From Takakia lepidozioides (taxonomy: Eukaryota > Streptophyta > Takakiopsida > Takakiales > Takakiaceae), in the NCBI GenBank assembly GCA_030704615.1, contig CM060734.1:18850001-18910000 (forward strand): DNA of 60,000 nucleotides. Direction: 5' to 3'. This document shows positions 1 to 11,935 of the stretch, one piece after another; position 1 is the stretch's first letter; the number at the start of each line of letters is the position of its first letter. The position numbers were made by a program, and so were the translations under genes. Below the pieces are notes generated by a model. It did no database searches and was not told the origin of the DNA. It worked only from the letters and a program-made list of their open reading frames with translations.

Positions 1-87
1 AAGCGAGACACAATAAAATGGAAAGTAAATGTATGAATAAAGCAAGAAATATAGCCTCGTACCACTGGCATGGCTGCTCCCCCCTGT

Positions 88-2052
88 CTATACCGGAAGG
101 CCAAACGCCAGCCAATCTTCCAATGCTCTCATACTCTCAAGTGATGCAGCTCCAGAAGAGAACCACCAGACACGAATTGTCTGGAAAAAAGTGTCCGCCT
201 CCTTCATTGTTCTAGCATCTTTGTACTCTTTGCACAATTTACGGTGCTGAGTCTGCATCTCTGGTTTGATGTCCGACTTTGTATGTTTTTCCAGAGATTG
301 TGTCCAATGGAATAGACATGTACCTCTCTTCCTCGCATTGGCACTTTTGGGTCGCCCGATCCGAAGACAATACACAGCATTGAAATTTGCTTGAGCACTA
401 TCCGCCATGAAACCTGCGAAATTTGGAGATGGCAGCCCATGGCAGCCCATGACACATATCAGGGAATTCCACATGAGCTTCTGGGATTCCGTATCCTCGG
501 ATTGCATGTCACAAACTGCAATTGTCATAACTCGTTGGTACACTGGATCGTAGACATGACAAGCCATTGTCGTCCAATCCTTCACTCGTTTCACATGATC
601 AAACATAGAAACAGTTCTGCAAGTCCCAATCTTCTGCATCCGCTTCACGAGGCTAACCCCACTGCCTCCCCAACAGGCGACATTTTGAAAAGAAAAACTT
701 TGATGGCACCTTGACCTGGGAATCATTGTCCTGGATGTAATCGTACTTGCTCACTCGTTTCAACTCCAAAATGTTGTCTATGTAGCCTCTGATACCAGAG
801 CCCATCTTAATGCATTGATCTGATGCCGAATGTTAGGTGAACTCAAAGTGGAGAAATGATCCATGACCAGGTCCAATGCTGCACCGTCAAGTTTAGTCCC
901 CACATAATCCCCTTCACTCAAAATATGGCTTTCCAAGAAGGACTTGCTTGCGCCAAGAGCAATTACAGATGTTGTTGCGGATGGGTTTCTCTCGAACTCC
1001 TGTTTAATCAAGCTCGATACTGTCTCAACACTGTCCCTGTAATCCCCCTTCGAGACAAGATGGTTATGAAATCCGAAATGCACAACTCTTGTCATTGTTT
1101 CCAACGGTGGACAACATAGTACATTCTTGCTCCGCAGAGCGCCAAGCAGGATGGCACAAGTTTGCAGAATTTGCAGACGAAAGTGTTTGCCGGTGGTGGG
1201 GCAGTCCCAGGCTGAAATGGATTTCCGCCAGACCCTCCCATTCGCTTTGATTATGAACCCCAGACTGAAGAAATTGTCTGCAATTCAAATTATCACACCT
1301 AAGGTGTCCATTGCAAACTGTTCTCCTGAAAACAAGCTTGTCATCATTCTGAATATTGGATGTTTTTGTTCTGCGGGTGCCCGTCGTGTTTCTTGTCCAT
1401 TCCATGCATCATGATTGTTACACCTCCAACTCGCGGAGGAGGAGGCAGCTCGAATAGGATATCGCCATCAAAAGTCTCTGGCAAGAACTTCACAGGCACT
1501 TGCTTCAAAGATTCCCAATCAATTCCTCGCCACTCACTTTTGAATCCAGCCATTCCTCCCATTGCCCGTAATTTTGGAATGACACTACAAATCTCTTCTT
1601 CATCAGCTTCTCCAACCACAGTAGGAAGGACTGGATTTGGAATTTCACTTATGTCATCATCAGACGAATCCGAAAGCTCAACGATTAGAGTGGAGGACGT
1701 CTGTTCTTTTCACCACCACCTCCCTCTTGTCTTCAACGACCGAAGCAGCAATCCCGGACGTCACATATGACCCAAGGGACTTTCGCCAAGGCTCTCCAAG
1801 TACTCTGTATCGACCAGGGCGCACTCTCCACTGGCTGACATGAGCCGTCTCATCACGGTTTTGGAAAGAGTATTTCAACAACTTCCCTTTCAAATCGTAC
1901 ACCTCTTTCTCCAAAAAGATGGAGCCATTCTGAAGCTGAAAACGGGTAGCCAAGACATGTTCCAGAACAATTGCAAATCCATTGTCAAGGACTTCCTGGG
2001 AGAACGGCACTGGTTTGTCGTCAGAGAAGAACTCCGCTTCAGAGAAAGCCAT
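88..2052 (-). pseudogene. MULE-like transposase, broken by frameshifts
   Basis: Reading right to left, one protein-like sequence runs through open stretches 2052-1678, ~1690-1344, 1405-~1100, 1104-778 and 726-88. Each is joined to the next by a change of frame with no room for an intron. The second stretch holds an acidic SDSSDDD run. The third holds a cysteine motif (CNGHLRCDNLNCRQFL...W.G) of the kind that precedes DDE domains in plant MULE-type transposases, followed by CKFCKLVPSC. The last carries a DDE-like core: CHVYDP, then FMADSAQANF (second acidic site) and CLFHWTQSLEKH, close to the GCFFHW signature of MULE transposases. The family call rests on these motifs only. At least four frame changes make it a decayed copy unless they are assembly errors. 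It could also be a domesticated transposase gene. Confidence 0.5.
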
Positions 2053-2903
2053 CTTCCTTCCTCGCGTACGTTGATACCTTGCTATCGCAGACCTTCAGTG
2101 TAAATCGGTTAACTGATGTCTCCAGAACACAGTTGAAGAATAAGCAGAGAATATGGCAGAGGAAGCTCAGACGACGACTGTGCATATTCTGTTATTCCTT
2201 CCAAATATGCAGCCGTCCATTTTAATTACTTTTCTTGTGGGCCCAGTGGTCAGAGTATCCCTAGGAGCAATGTCGGCAGCTGTTAAACCGTTAATCAGAA
2301 CTCATCAATAAACACAATAACAAGCCGACTTCCTGGAAGCATGCCACAGGATCTGAGGGTGGGATTGCAGATTAAGTAAATGTATCTTTATACTACTACC
2401 AATGATCATGCGCACCTGGAAAGTTCAAAATGTGAAACGAACGTGGGGTTGGCTAACAAGGATGACCGTGTATAATATCCCAAAATTTGTCATCAAACTC
2501 TCGATTTACATATATTTGTCTAAGATTGTGCGCCAAGATTTCTGGGATTCGTTGTTATTTTTAAATATTGAAACCGTTCTAATAAAGAACACGCCGTTTA
2601 TTTTGGGCGACACACGTCAAACATCGATAACTGAATACGAACACTGTACACTAATTGTTGGCATGTGCACTAATAAGGGAACGACTATGTGTAACGGTCA
2701 CACGAGAGGGAATCCGATGCTTCTAGAGACAAGCAACAACGCACGCAATCCCGCAAGAAATCGGGAGTCACTTCGTTTTTCTACTTTTCGCGCTTAGAGG
2801 GAGAGTGGTAGTCAAGCTGGAGAGGGTTCCTTCTACAATACGAAAGAGAAGAAAGTCTCTTTATTTTACTTCCCTTAGAGAGAGACGCAGAGCAAGAGAG
2901 CAA
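2053..2903. other. AT-rich spacer without a supported gene
   Basis: No coding sequence is convincing here. The open frame 2402-2797 has no recognisable motif and a composition like random AT-rich DNA. The stretch just before 2904 may hold the promoter and 5' untranslated region of the next gene, but I see no clear TATA element. Confidence 0.4.
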
Positions 2904-5850
2904 ATGACGAGGCATCGTTTGTTGGAGAACACAGGGCCAAGGCAACAGATGAACGCGGAGACTGATTCACAAGAGCAGACCGAGACTGAGGCAGCGGCTG
3001 TGACACAGTCGGCGATAACAGTGCGCGTTGGAAACCAGCCTGTGGATGCAGAGATGACTCGCAGGGAAACTGAAGGAGGTGGAAGTACGAGGAACACTGA
3101 ACCGGGAGAAGGTCCAGAAACCCTAGAGCAGACAAAAATTCCAGCAGATGTGAGAGGGAAGAGGAAAGCTGCAGAAGGGGATCCAATTTCAAAACCTAAG
3201 AAGGAGCCAGTAAGTTTTCTCTAACTTACATTTCATTGTTGAAGATCTGCGTAGAGATTGAGTGGAATGTCCCAGAAAGGGATTGTCGCTACCCACCATC
3301 ACCATGAAACATGGAGTGAGGGTTACATACGGGTGAGGGTGACACTCTGCGGTGTTACAGAGGGTTACATGGTGGTGAGGGTTAGTAAGTGATTGGCGGC
3401 AACGACATTCAGTATAGTTTAGGGCGGACAGTAAGTGCAGATTATTCAGATTGACTCCATTGTGATTACCGTCGCAAGCATTCACAGTTTCTTGTCTATG
3501 TCGAGAGTACTTTCCAATCGATACTCTACCTGAATCTACAGTATGGTCTTCAAATCTTTGATTGGCGGTACCGCCTTTCCACTTCTCTATCTGTTCAACC
3601 TCATACAAAGAAAATGCATTGCAATACATTATGACTGAATATGCCGACCCTCACTCTCTCTTCAAACACATAGGTACATAAATCTCATGAGGAGAATCGA
3701 ATGGCGTTAACGACGCTCGCAATTTAGTAGACTTCAATCACATGTTCCTGCTAAAGAAGGGAAGACGAAGGACTGCTTGAAAGGTAATCAGACAGACTGT
3801 ATGATCTGAACAACAGTGAATGACGGTACCGTCAGTCACCCACTCATTGTGCTGTAAACCCTTAACAGAGGAGTAGAAAGCAATCGCTTTTGTTTTGAAT
3901 TCGGCAGGATCAACTTTGCTTGTGTAGATGGTTTTGAATTTGTTTCACACCATTCATTGTGAGTTTCGTCGAGACAGAGTGATGATCGTTACCGCCGTTC
4001 ACTATTTGCACATTACTCAGTCAGATTTGAATGGCATCGTGCAGAAAACTTTGAGGTCCAAGCCTACAGGATCAGAGGGGAAAGGATTTGGAGATGGGGA
4101 TGAGTCTGGAAAAAGCTCAGAGAATAACGATGAAGCAGATGAATATGAAGTGCACTACCTTGACAAGGTGAAAGAACTCATGTCATTCCAGATGGTCAAC
4201 TCTCAGGAGGTTATAAGGGACATGCTCGTATCTGGAGGGCGTCTGGACATCCCTCTGTGCCGGATGATATCTATCTATGTCTGTTGTGCGTCCACCTTTT
4301 TCCCTGACATACAAAATTGGAGAGTGATTTCGTGCATGGATACAGACTTGGTGCACAAGTTTTTTATGTGTCACTGACGGATATAAATGGGAAAAGCACA
4401 TTAGTGTCTCCAGAGATTAGTGATACCTGGGATGAGTGCTCAAAGATGCCAATGAGGAGTTTGAGCTGGGCCTCATGATGGGAAAGAACACCCAGCAATT
4501 CTGCAACCACATGTTCTACGTCTGGGACGGCAACCACCGATTGCTGGCATGGATGGGATACATCCAGAAACACCATGCGAAAGACAAAGACAAGCATGTT
4601 GCTGTGGAGGCAATGGTTTTGGATCTAGGAAACGACATCGCTAGGCTTCTTACAGCTATGCACGACGTGAACAAGTAAGTCATCCTAGAGATTTCATTCC
4701 CTATGTAGTGTCTTGTTAATCCCAAAAAAACAGTGTTAAGGAATGCAATGTTTCCAATGTTTTTGCAGATCGACAGAGAAATCACATGTGACAACAAGCT
4801 TGGTCCACACACTATTCCGAATTCAGAGGATTGGTCTGATGAAGCTGGATGATTTTCGGATAGTACTCCCCCCCAATATAATCAAGAAATGCGAAACAGG
4901 AAAAGCTGCAGGCACTTGGTATTCTTTGACTCGAGAGGCGTTTCTGGAGTACATGTATGCGGTAAGCCCGAGTCTGTACTCAGTTTACTTTTCGAATACA
5001 TGTTTGTAGTCCCTTCGGTGCTAATCACTATTTGAATCAATGCAGCAAGAACTGGCAGAGGCAGCTGAGAAGGGAAAATCCGAATATTACCGCACTACAC
5101 CAGAGGAACTAAGGACATCAAAGGGTGTGGAAGCAGCAATAAAAAAAGAGTTTGAAATGCGAAGAACCAAATTGATATCCGCCTTTGGAAAGCAGCTTAG
5201 AATAGTAGATCATGGACTTGGTTCTGAGTTCCTTCAGCAGATCAAATCTCACTATGACAAGCATGTGCATCCGGAGATGCAGCAGGAGAAATTGCACCGG
5301 CTGGCCATATCCATGGTCGACCCACAAACAAAAATAAGGTGGTTGGAGATATGGAACTCAGATCAGACAGTAAAGGACTTGAATCAGTTCCCAAATAGCA
5401 CCATACAGCCTGGCACAAAGGTGGAAGGAATCAGTGATTTGGTGTTTGATAACTGGCTCCACAATGCTACATTTTGGAGTCAGGTGTGTATTCAAATAAG
5501 CCGTTTTCTTTTCTTCAATTATGTGATGAGTATCTTACTTGCAATCCTGACAAATATACAATTTGCAGCTCGAAAAGCGCGCCGTCATTGTGCTGGATCA
5601 GACTTTGAAGGACTTGAACATTTCGATTGTTTCCCCTCCGCAAATGTCATTGGAGGCATACATAAGGAAGTGGAGAGGTCTCACCTTGAGATACTGTTTT
5701 TTCCGGGAGTTCTCCAAAGATGGTAACATTTTACGGTCCAACGACTTTGACAGTCAGGTTGGAGGAGAGTGGGCCATGATGCGAGTTGTGTATAGGTGCA
5801 ATATCATACTGGAAACTCTACTGCACTTTTTGGGAAATAATTTGGCTTAA
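2904..5850 (+). pseudogene. Multi-exon gene with ParB-like motif; 5' half of a split locus
   Basis: Exons read: 2904-3209 (ATG at 2904, ends ...KPKKEP before GTAAGT), 4045-4674, 4769-4961, 5046-5483 and 5569-5795 or 5850. Donors GTAAGT, GTAAGT, GTAAGC and GTGTGT and acceptors ending GCAG flank them, and the reading phase is kept at the joins. The first exon is basic and Gln/Glu-rich. The second carries YVWDGNHRLLAWM, resembling the DGNHRLxA core of ParB/sulfiredoxin-like domains, then VEAMVLDLGNDIARLL. The second exon changes frame at least twice (near 4374 and 4447), so this copy is probably not functional. The last exon may splice at 5795 (TATAG/GTGCAA) into the methyltransferase-like exons at 18842-21108, with E1 sitting in the intron. 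The product is not recognised with certainty. Confidence 0.5.
3389..4002. repeat. Cluster of 24-nt imperfect palindromes inside intron 1
   Basis: At least six 24-26-nt imperfect palindromes lie in the first intron: 3389-3412, 3462-3485, 3559-3582, 3699-3720, 3816-3839 and 3979-4002. They share the outline GTGAxTGxCG..xACGxCATTCAC. The copy at 3816-3839 has the perfect 14-bp core TGACGGTACCGTCA. The same family appears at 5876-5899 and 18124-18756. The order of copies and the spacer sequence differ, so this cluster is more diverged than the one to the right of E1. Confidence 0.6.
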
Positions 5851-5869
5851 TAAGGATTGTAATCATAGA

Positions 5870-5999
5870 TCCAAATTGAATGTCGTTGACGACATTCACT
5901 TCTTTGTCTGAGTCATTCTTAAGCGAGAATTTGAATTCACCTGGATTAGGAGCTTATGGTGTAATTATAGTGTCCCTGATTAGAATTGATAATGTCCCT
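5870..5999 (+). repeat. Left part of a ~300-bp tandem repeat, interrupted by E1
   Basis: From 5870 the sequence matches 18321 onward: CCAAA, a 24-nt palindrome at 5876-5899, CACTTCTxTGTCT and a further ~95 bp. It stops at CCCT (5996-5999), where E1 begins, and continues after E1 at 18122 with the next palindrome of the repeat. This continuity supports E1 as an insertion into an existing array. Confidence 0.75.
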
Positions 6000-6351
6000 T
6001 GTCAAGTTAAATAAGCACAGTGTGAAAACAACTAGAATAAAACTAGTTATTTGTATTTAACACTTGGATTTAGGTCAAGTGTTAAATCAGGTGTCAAGTT
6101 TAGTTTGACACCTGAACCGCCTTATCTTCAGAGAGCGGCAGTCCGCGCAGCTCATCTCTCTCGAGTTGAGCCTGCGCGACCGAGCTCCTGCATCGTTTAG
6201 GACTGAGTGTGCTTATGATGTATAGGTTGTTGTGGGGTGGAGTCCCCATAGCTTGGGGTGCCCCTGGCTCGACTTCTGTTTTAACGAGTGATAGCGATGG
6301 ATTTCATGTTGTTTCTGTGTGTGACAGTGTGTCTCTTAGCTTGTTCTATCA
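6000..6351 (+). repeat. E1 repeat A1 (left terminal repeat)
   Basis: 352 bp, starting TGTCAAGTTAA and ending TTCTATCA, repeated at 17680-18035. Its first 115 bp form three consecutive inverted repeats: 6030-6048 (AACTAG/CTAGTT), 6056-6086 (arms TTTAACACTTG and CAAGTGTTAAA) and 6087-6115 (arms TCAGGTGTCAA and TTGACACCTGA). The two longer ones have perfect 11-bp arms. The repeat ends directly at the primer-binding site. Confidence 0.85.
6122..6165 (+). promoter_or_regulatory. Predicted E1 promoter box and RNA 5' end
   Basis: TTATCTTCA (6122-6130) is conserved in E2 (36851-36859) and lies 29 bp before CTCATCTCTCTCGAG (6151-6165). The latter is complementary over 12 bases (6154-6165) to the sequence right after A1. 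If priming works as in Tf1, the RNA should begin near 6151, which would make TTATCTTCA a TATA-like element. The start site is inferred. Confidence 0.45.
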
Positions 6352-6390
6352 CTCGAGAGAGATCTCTTACCTGTGAGTGCAAGGTAGGAG
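6352..6390 (+). promoter_or_regulatory. E1 self-complementary primer-binding site and hairpin
   Basis: CTCGAGAGAGAT (6352-6363) follows A1 directly and is the exact complement of 6154-6165. There is no match to the usual plant initiator tRNA-Met site TGGTATCAGAGC. Right after it comes a stem-loop: CTCTTACCT (6364-6372), a 9-nt loop, AGGTAGGAG (6382-6390), fully paired with one G-U pair. E2 has both elements with matching compensatory changes. Confidence 0.7.
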
Positions 6391-9300
6391 TTGAGGTTAG
6401 CACTTGTATGATTACCTGTGTGAGAGTAGTGCTTAGTTTAAGAAGCTTAAAAAATAAAAAAATATAACAAAAATATGCAGGTTTCGATCAGCGTTGGTTT
6501 GGCATGAGGCCGCCGGGCAGACGGAGCTACACTGCATGGAAGCAGCCTTCGTTTTGGTCAGTGAGGAGACATCATGGAGTAGCAGCGATTGCCGTTGGGA
6601 AACTGACCAAGTGCGAGACTTAAAGGGGTACCTGTGATCGAGCAGATGGGTAGAACTTCCGTGCCTGGAGATGGCCGGCTGCTCGCCTTAGTTCGATGTG
6701 CATAGACCAGACGGTCAGGAAAGGCAGCGGAAGAGCAGGTGGAGCTGGTGTAGTGGAGCCAGTTGAAGGAGGAGCTGTAAATCCGCCCCCTCCAGTAAAT
6801 GCAGCGCCAGCAGGTAGAGCACGGCGCAGCGAGCTGGTTGAAGGTGAAGGCCCCGAGAGAGAAGCCTAGCAGCAAAGCGATGGAGAACGGGGAGCCCATT
6901 GCTGGCATATCATCAACACTGCAAACCAGGAGTCTCACAAATCTTCATGCTACTTGTGATTGTGGCTGGGAAAGCTGCTTTCACCTGGTCGATTATCTGC
7001 ATAAGCAACCAGCTTCCTGACAAAAAGGGTTGTTGGGGGCATTGTTGATTTCGGGGAGTGCAAGGTGCAAAGTCGTTTTTAAGTGCTTCAGGTTTGTACA
7101 AAGCCAAGTAGCTGTTGCTACCTTGCACCTTGGTTCCACCATTTTGAGGTGGAAACTGGTGGAAAGTCGAATGGTGGTTCACAACCCAGCTTTCAACTCA
7201 GCACACTGCCCGAGTCCAAGTTTGTCACCATATATCTGACACTGCTCCTCCGTCCGCCAATGGTTCTGATTTTTGAAAGATAAGTTCTTCCTTTAAGACC
7301 AAGTCCTCACAAGTCCTCCTGACTTGGTGCAGGATTGTGGCGATACAGGTCAAGGAGCTCCAGCTCTACTTGTCTCATCATTGAACACTTCCAACTGATC
7401 ACTTGCCTCTACTGTCATTTCGGCGTCAAGGGTACTTACTTCTCTGCACAGTGCTGGTCCTGGAGTCTTAGTGCGAGATACCACATTCATTTAATTGGTG
7501 CAGGAATATGAGCTCTATCAGCTTCTGAACTCCAGGATTATCCCTTAGTCTGGTGTATGGGATGACCCATCTGAAACACCACGATCAGCAAGGTGACCCG
7601 AACTGGCACAGAACTGGGACAACCCAGGTGCAGTTGGTGGCCTTGACCAGACCTCAAGGCCGTACTCATCCAACCGGTTAGAGAGGAGATGGGAGCTGTG
7701 ATGGTATTCATAGTATTCATGCAGCTGCCTTGGTGGGACAGTGAATGCGAGACTGGCAGCTCAACTTGGCATTGGGATCGTAATTCAGTAGCAGGCTGAT
7801 TGGAGTTAAAGAGGTTTTGGTCATGCCAGTGTCCGAGCAGCCATGAATCTTGGTCAGATTTTTTGAAGGTATGTTGCATTGCGTAGGCAGTGTTCCAGGG
7901 ATTCTGAAACCCAAGCGAGCAGCATGTGCAGAGCAGTGCACGGGTGAATTGACCAACGCCCTACCTTTAGAATTCTATTTTGCGATCTGCCAGAGAAAGA
8001 CAGCCAGCTTTGCAGGATGTTTGATTGAGGGAGCAGTGCATAGCGAGGCCAGTGATTTGAATGCCGCTGAATCTGTCACGGAAATGACCTGATTAGGTTT
8101 GGCTGAGCATGTAACCAAGTGTCGGGCAATGGAGGCAACGGCCCTTGCTGGAGGATGCATATCCAAGATGCAGGGATGGTCCTGGATGATGCTGGCATAA
8201 CCTGCATTTCCTCTGGCTGCTCCTACAATCTGGTTTATGTGCCCCTGGCACTATAGTGCTGAGCCGATCAGATATTTCCGATCTGGTGCTTTCCGGGGTT
8301 GCATTGTAAGTGTTCCTGCTTTTGTGGGAATATTGGTGCAAGGATTAAGGCTCAGCATAGCTACGGATCTCGACTGGAGGAGAGCCAGTCACTGGAACCA
8401 GGGAACAAGAAACCAGGGAACAGGAACCAAGACAAGTATTGAAAATAGAGTTTTCCTTGTATTTGTTTTGTCTTATATGAAAAAAAAAAATAAAAAAATA
8501 AAAAAATGTGTTATGTTTAAAGAGCCTGGTTTGTCATATCTTTGTCAAATGAGCTCCGTTTGACTCAGTTCTTGAGGGGATAGCTGCAGAAAGGGGATAT
8601 CTACCTATCTAGGTTTTTGTTTTTGGGACTCTGCTAAAAATCTATGGAATTTTTAGAGTGTGAGTGTGCCATGAAAGATCCACAATTCTGTTTCTAGAAC
8701 CTGTTCTGGTCTATATGAGAGACAAATCTGTGGATGTTCTCCTTGTATGGCTGGGGGAAATGAGGACGTAATTGAAGGGCAGTCTCTTCTCTTAGCCTGT
8801 GCACACAAGGGGACAGGATTTATGTTTCCCAAGGAACTCAGACTGATTTGAGTGGAGAACAGTTGGATGAGTTGATTGCATACTGGGAGTCAGGCATTAG
8901 CAGTAGACAACAAACTGCTGTAGTTGGCGTTGAGGGCCTCAATTGCTTTGGATAGTCAGAACTCTGTTGGAGCCAGCAGTTCTGCAGCTGTAGGTGAAAT
9001 ACCAAAGTGGGTGAAAGCTAGGCTTGGAACACAACCAAAGACAGCCCCAGGGACCAAGGTGTTCAGCCACAAGGCCGTGGTGTATTGGAGCAGAGGAGCA
9101 GGAGCTGCACAAGTTTGTGCAATCAGACATGGTTGCAGCCGGATACGCTCTGCACAAGGCAACCACGAGCGGGGGTTCATTAGCAATGACAAGTTTGTTT
9201 TGCTTGAAGGAGATGCAGTCATTCGCAATGAGACACCCGCAACCGTCTCAAAGCTTATCGAGTTGAGAGACTATCAGACCCTACCTTGTTTTTCTTTAGT

Positions 9301-10013
9301 GTTTCAGTGAGCGGGAGATAGGGGAGTATTGCTTTGTCTCTACCTGGCAGAAGAGGAGGAGGGTTGGTTAGAGCGAGCTACTGTAGCTTGGGACAAGGTT
9401 AGTGGCAGGTTTTCTGGACCATAGCTATACCACTTACACCCTTACCATCATGCAGAGCGAGGCACTTTGAGAGAAGTCTGGCAGTTGATAGCATAGATCA
9501 GGATTAGATCTTGCTTGGGCGGGCTTCTATTCTTCCCCTCCATCTCTGTACTATTTTCATTACCTTGTACTCGTAGTTGCCAAAGCCCTCTCTTGGTGGA
9601 GGCCAGTCAGTCCGGGTTTTGGGCTGGGCTATTCTGCAGGATCAAGCATTGCAGCTGGATTTTGGTGTGGGGGTGTTGATGTTTGATTTCTTGTGTTTGG
9701 ATCCCCCCCAACACCTGCATGCTTGATTGTGCACCATGTTTGGTTTTTGTGGGGGCGCTTTGCTTTCATAGGGATTAGGCCGGATTTGATCACCGGTCAA
9801 TCCTAGAGTATGTTGTCGGTGTGAGGCTGAAGTGATGACCAACAAGACCACCAGTTTTTTTCTTCTATGGTGAGACTGGGTTGATGACCAGCCAACCATA
9901 AGAGTTCTTGCGGTGGATGCAGGTGTAGGTGCCCTGAGCCACTGGGATATGACCCTTAAACTGCAACAGGTGCCTACCCGTGTCACTATTAGAATTAGTA
10001 ATAGAGCCTTATA
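6391..10013 (+). other. E1 leader, 3.6 kb, no recognisable gene
   Basis: Between the primer site and gag there are only short unrelated open frames in all directions and no conserved protein motif. A poly-A-rich patch lies at 8478-8509. The E2 leader is similarly long (2.8 kb) but looks different in sequence, so it is probably untranslated or partly intronic. AAG/GTAGGAG at 6380-6390 could act as a splice donor; a GAG/TGTC acceptor-like site occurs at the gag start in both elements. Confidence 0.5.
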
Positions 10014-11935
10014 GTGTCACGTGGGGAGGTGCACATTGTGAGTGTCATCACGGAGTTACCCAGGGGTTCTGAGGGGAGTACGGCTACAGGCAGTAGCAGT
10101 GAGAGTGGGTTCACCAGACGAGGTGTTCGTTTCAGACCACCTTCACCTCCACCCTCAATTAGTGCAGAGTCAGACACAGACTCGGAGGCTTCATCAACAG
10201 GTGTGCAGTTTCATTCGCCATTGTTGTGGGACGACATGGAGGAGATGTATGGAGCTACCAAGGGGCCTCATAGGTACTCTGGAGCTGTGGGCACAATCGA
10301 GTTGGATGACGTTATCCAGGAGTTTGACAGCTGGTGTGATTGCAAGCAGATACGCAATCCACAGCTATTCACCCCATTCATGGCGTGGAAGGGACTGTTC
10401 CAGCATTTGGAAGGCCCGCCTATGGACGATTACCAACAAGTTCAGGTGAGGACATGAAGCAGAGATTGAGGAGTGGAGGATGTATTGGTCACCTGACTAC
10501 GTCTCCATTACTCGAGGCACGACGCGACCAGTAGTTGCATCAGTACCAATATCTCCCCTGCCAGCACTAGTAGTGGAACAAGTAGTGCTGATACTTCTGC
10601 AGGTGGTACCAGTTCAAAAAGGTGCTACTACTCCTCCTGCCACGACTGCAACACATTGCCTAGATTCAACCCGGTGGTGGAGTTCTTCCAGGAGTTTGCG
10701 GAGGAACTACCAAGGTGTACGGACAGAGAAGCTGCGAAGTTTGCAAGACTTCCAGCGCAAACCCAGTGAGAGCTTGCGAGAGGCCTACACTCGTATGAGG
10801 CGCTTGATAAGTGTGACCCAAGGGGTTACTGAAGCTCAGGCAATCCAGTTCTGGTATGAAATTTTGGACAAGGAGCTCAGGAGAAGGGTGTGGGATGCAA
10901 CCCTGTTACAAGCAGCCCAACCCACATTAGCAGATGTGTTTCTGCTGGCTGAGCGGATTGAGCTCAACATGGTGGAGGAGCCAGTTTTTACCATTGGGTT
11001 TGGCAAAGACATGCCTGCACGAGGCGCAGCTGCCAGCCCACAGGCACAAGGGACTGCCCAACAGCGTGGTCAGGGGGGCAAGGTTTCCCAACCCAAGTTC
11101 CATGGAGCTTACAGGGGACCTCAGGTGCAGAGGCCCGTGGCATCTTTTGCAGGCCCAACAACCAGGGGTGATATGTTGGACATGTGGAGGACCCATGTCA
11201 AGAGAGATTGCCCAGAGAGTGGCAAAAGGCCGGCACAAACACAGCCTGCACAGTTGCAGTGTGGGCATTGGGGGAAGTATGGGCATGGAGATGCCCAGTG
11301 TTATGACTTGCATCCTGAGTTGCGCCCAGGCCAGTTCCAAGGGAACAATGGTGGCCAGGGGCGAGGTGGACCAGCCCAGAGAGGACGAGGTGGTCGGGCA
11401 CGAGGTGCAGGCCAAGGGCAAGCTCAACATGGCCAAGGACGCGGAGGTTAGGGTGTTGACCAAGGCATGGCCAACCGGCTTCAGCAGCTAGAGCAGAGGC
11501 TCGCTGCCATGGCTACAGCTCAGGCGGTACCGGCTCCCAGGGATGGTCCACCTCCTGTTCCTGAGGGAGAAGATATGGGAGGCATGGGATTCATGTGCGG
11601 AGCAGCACTACCACTAGAGCAGGTGGAGTCTGCTGCAGCCGTGACTCGAGGAGCAGCACGAGTTCCTGAACCACGAGGTGCAGAGGTGGAGTTGGATCCA
11701 CAACGTGGGGAGGCAAGCCGTCAGGCGAGGCTACCTCAGTCATTCACCTTGGCAGAGACAGTGTCAACGCCATCCATGGCACCTAGTTCTCGCCCGACTG
11801 TTACCGAGGCGGAGGTTTCTATGCCATTGGGGAGAGCTACACGTGCAGCATGACACCTGCTGCCAAGGCTAGTGCAGCCGGTGTGTTGTTGGGGGCAGCC
11901 ACCTCTGTGTGTCAGCCCCACTGTTCTTGGCAACC
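10014..11935 (+). pseudogene. gag: E1 gag (broken)
   Basis: Similar throughout to the intact Gag of E2. It has a conserved TRRGVRFRPPSPP segment near the start, a capsid-like core (LFTPFMAWKGLFQHLEG; SLREAYTRMRRLI), then Gly/Gln/Arg-rich RNA-binding sequence. The CCHC knuckles are damaged: the first lost its opening cysteine pair to a frame change, while the second keeps most of CGHWGKYGHGDAQC. Breaks include a frame change near 10435, a TGA at 10448 in place of CGG, TAG at 11450 where E2 has CAG, and a TGA near 11851. The first in-frame ATG is about 70 codons into the conserved region. Confidence 0.8.

Noticed and set aside
2402-2797. 131-codon open frame before the ParB-like gene
   Set aside because: No motif, AT-rich random-looking composition, no splice or start context.
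10927-11463. Minus-strand open frame over gag
   Set aside because: Shadow of the GC-rich gag coding sequence; an equivalent shadow exists over E2 gag.
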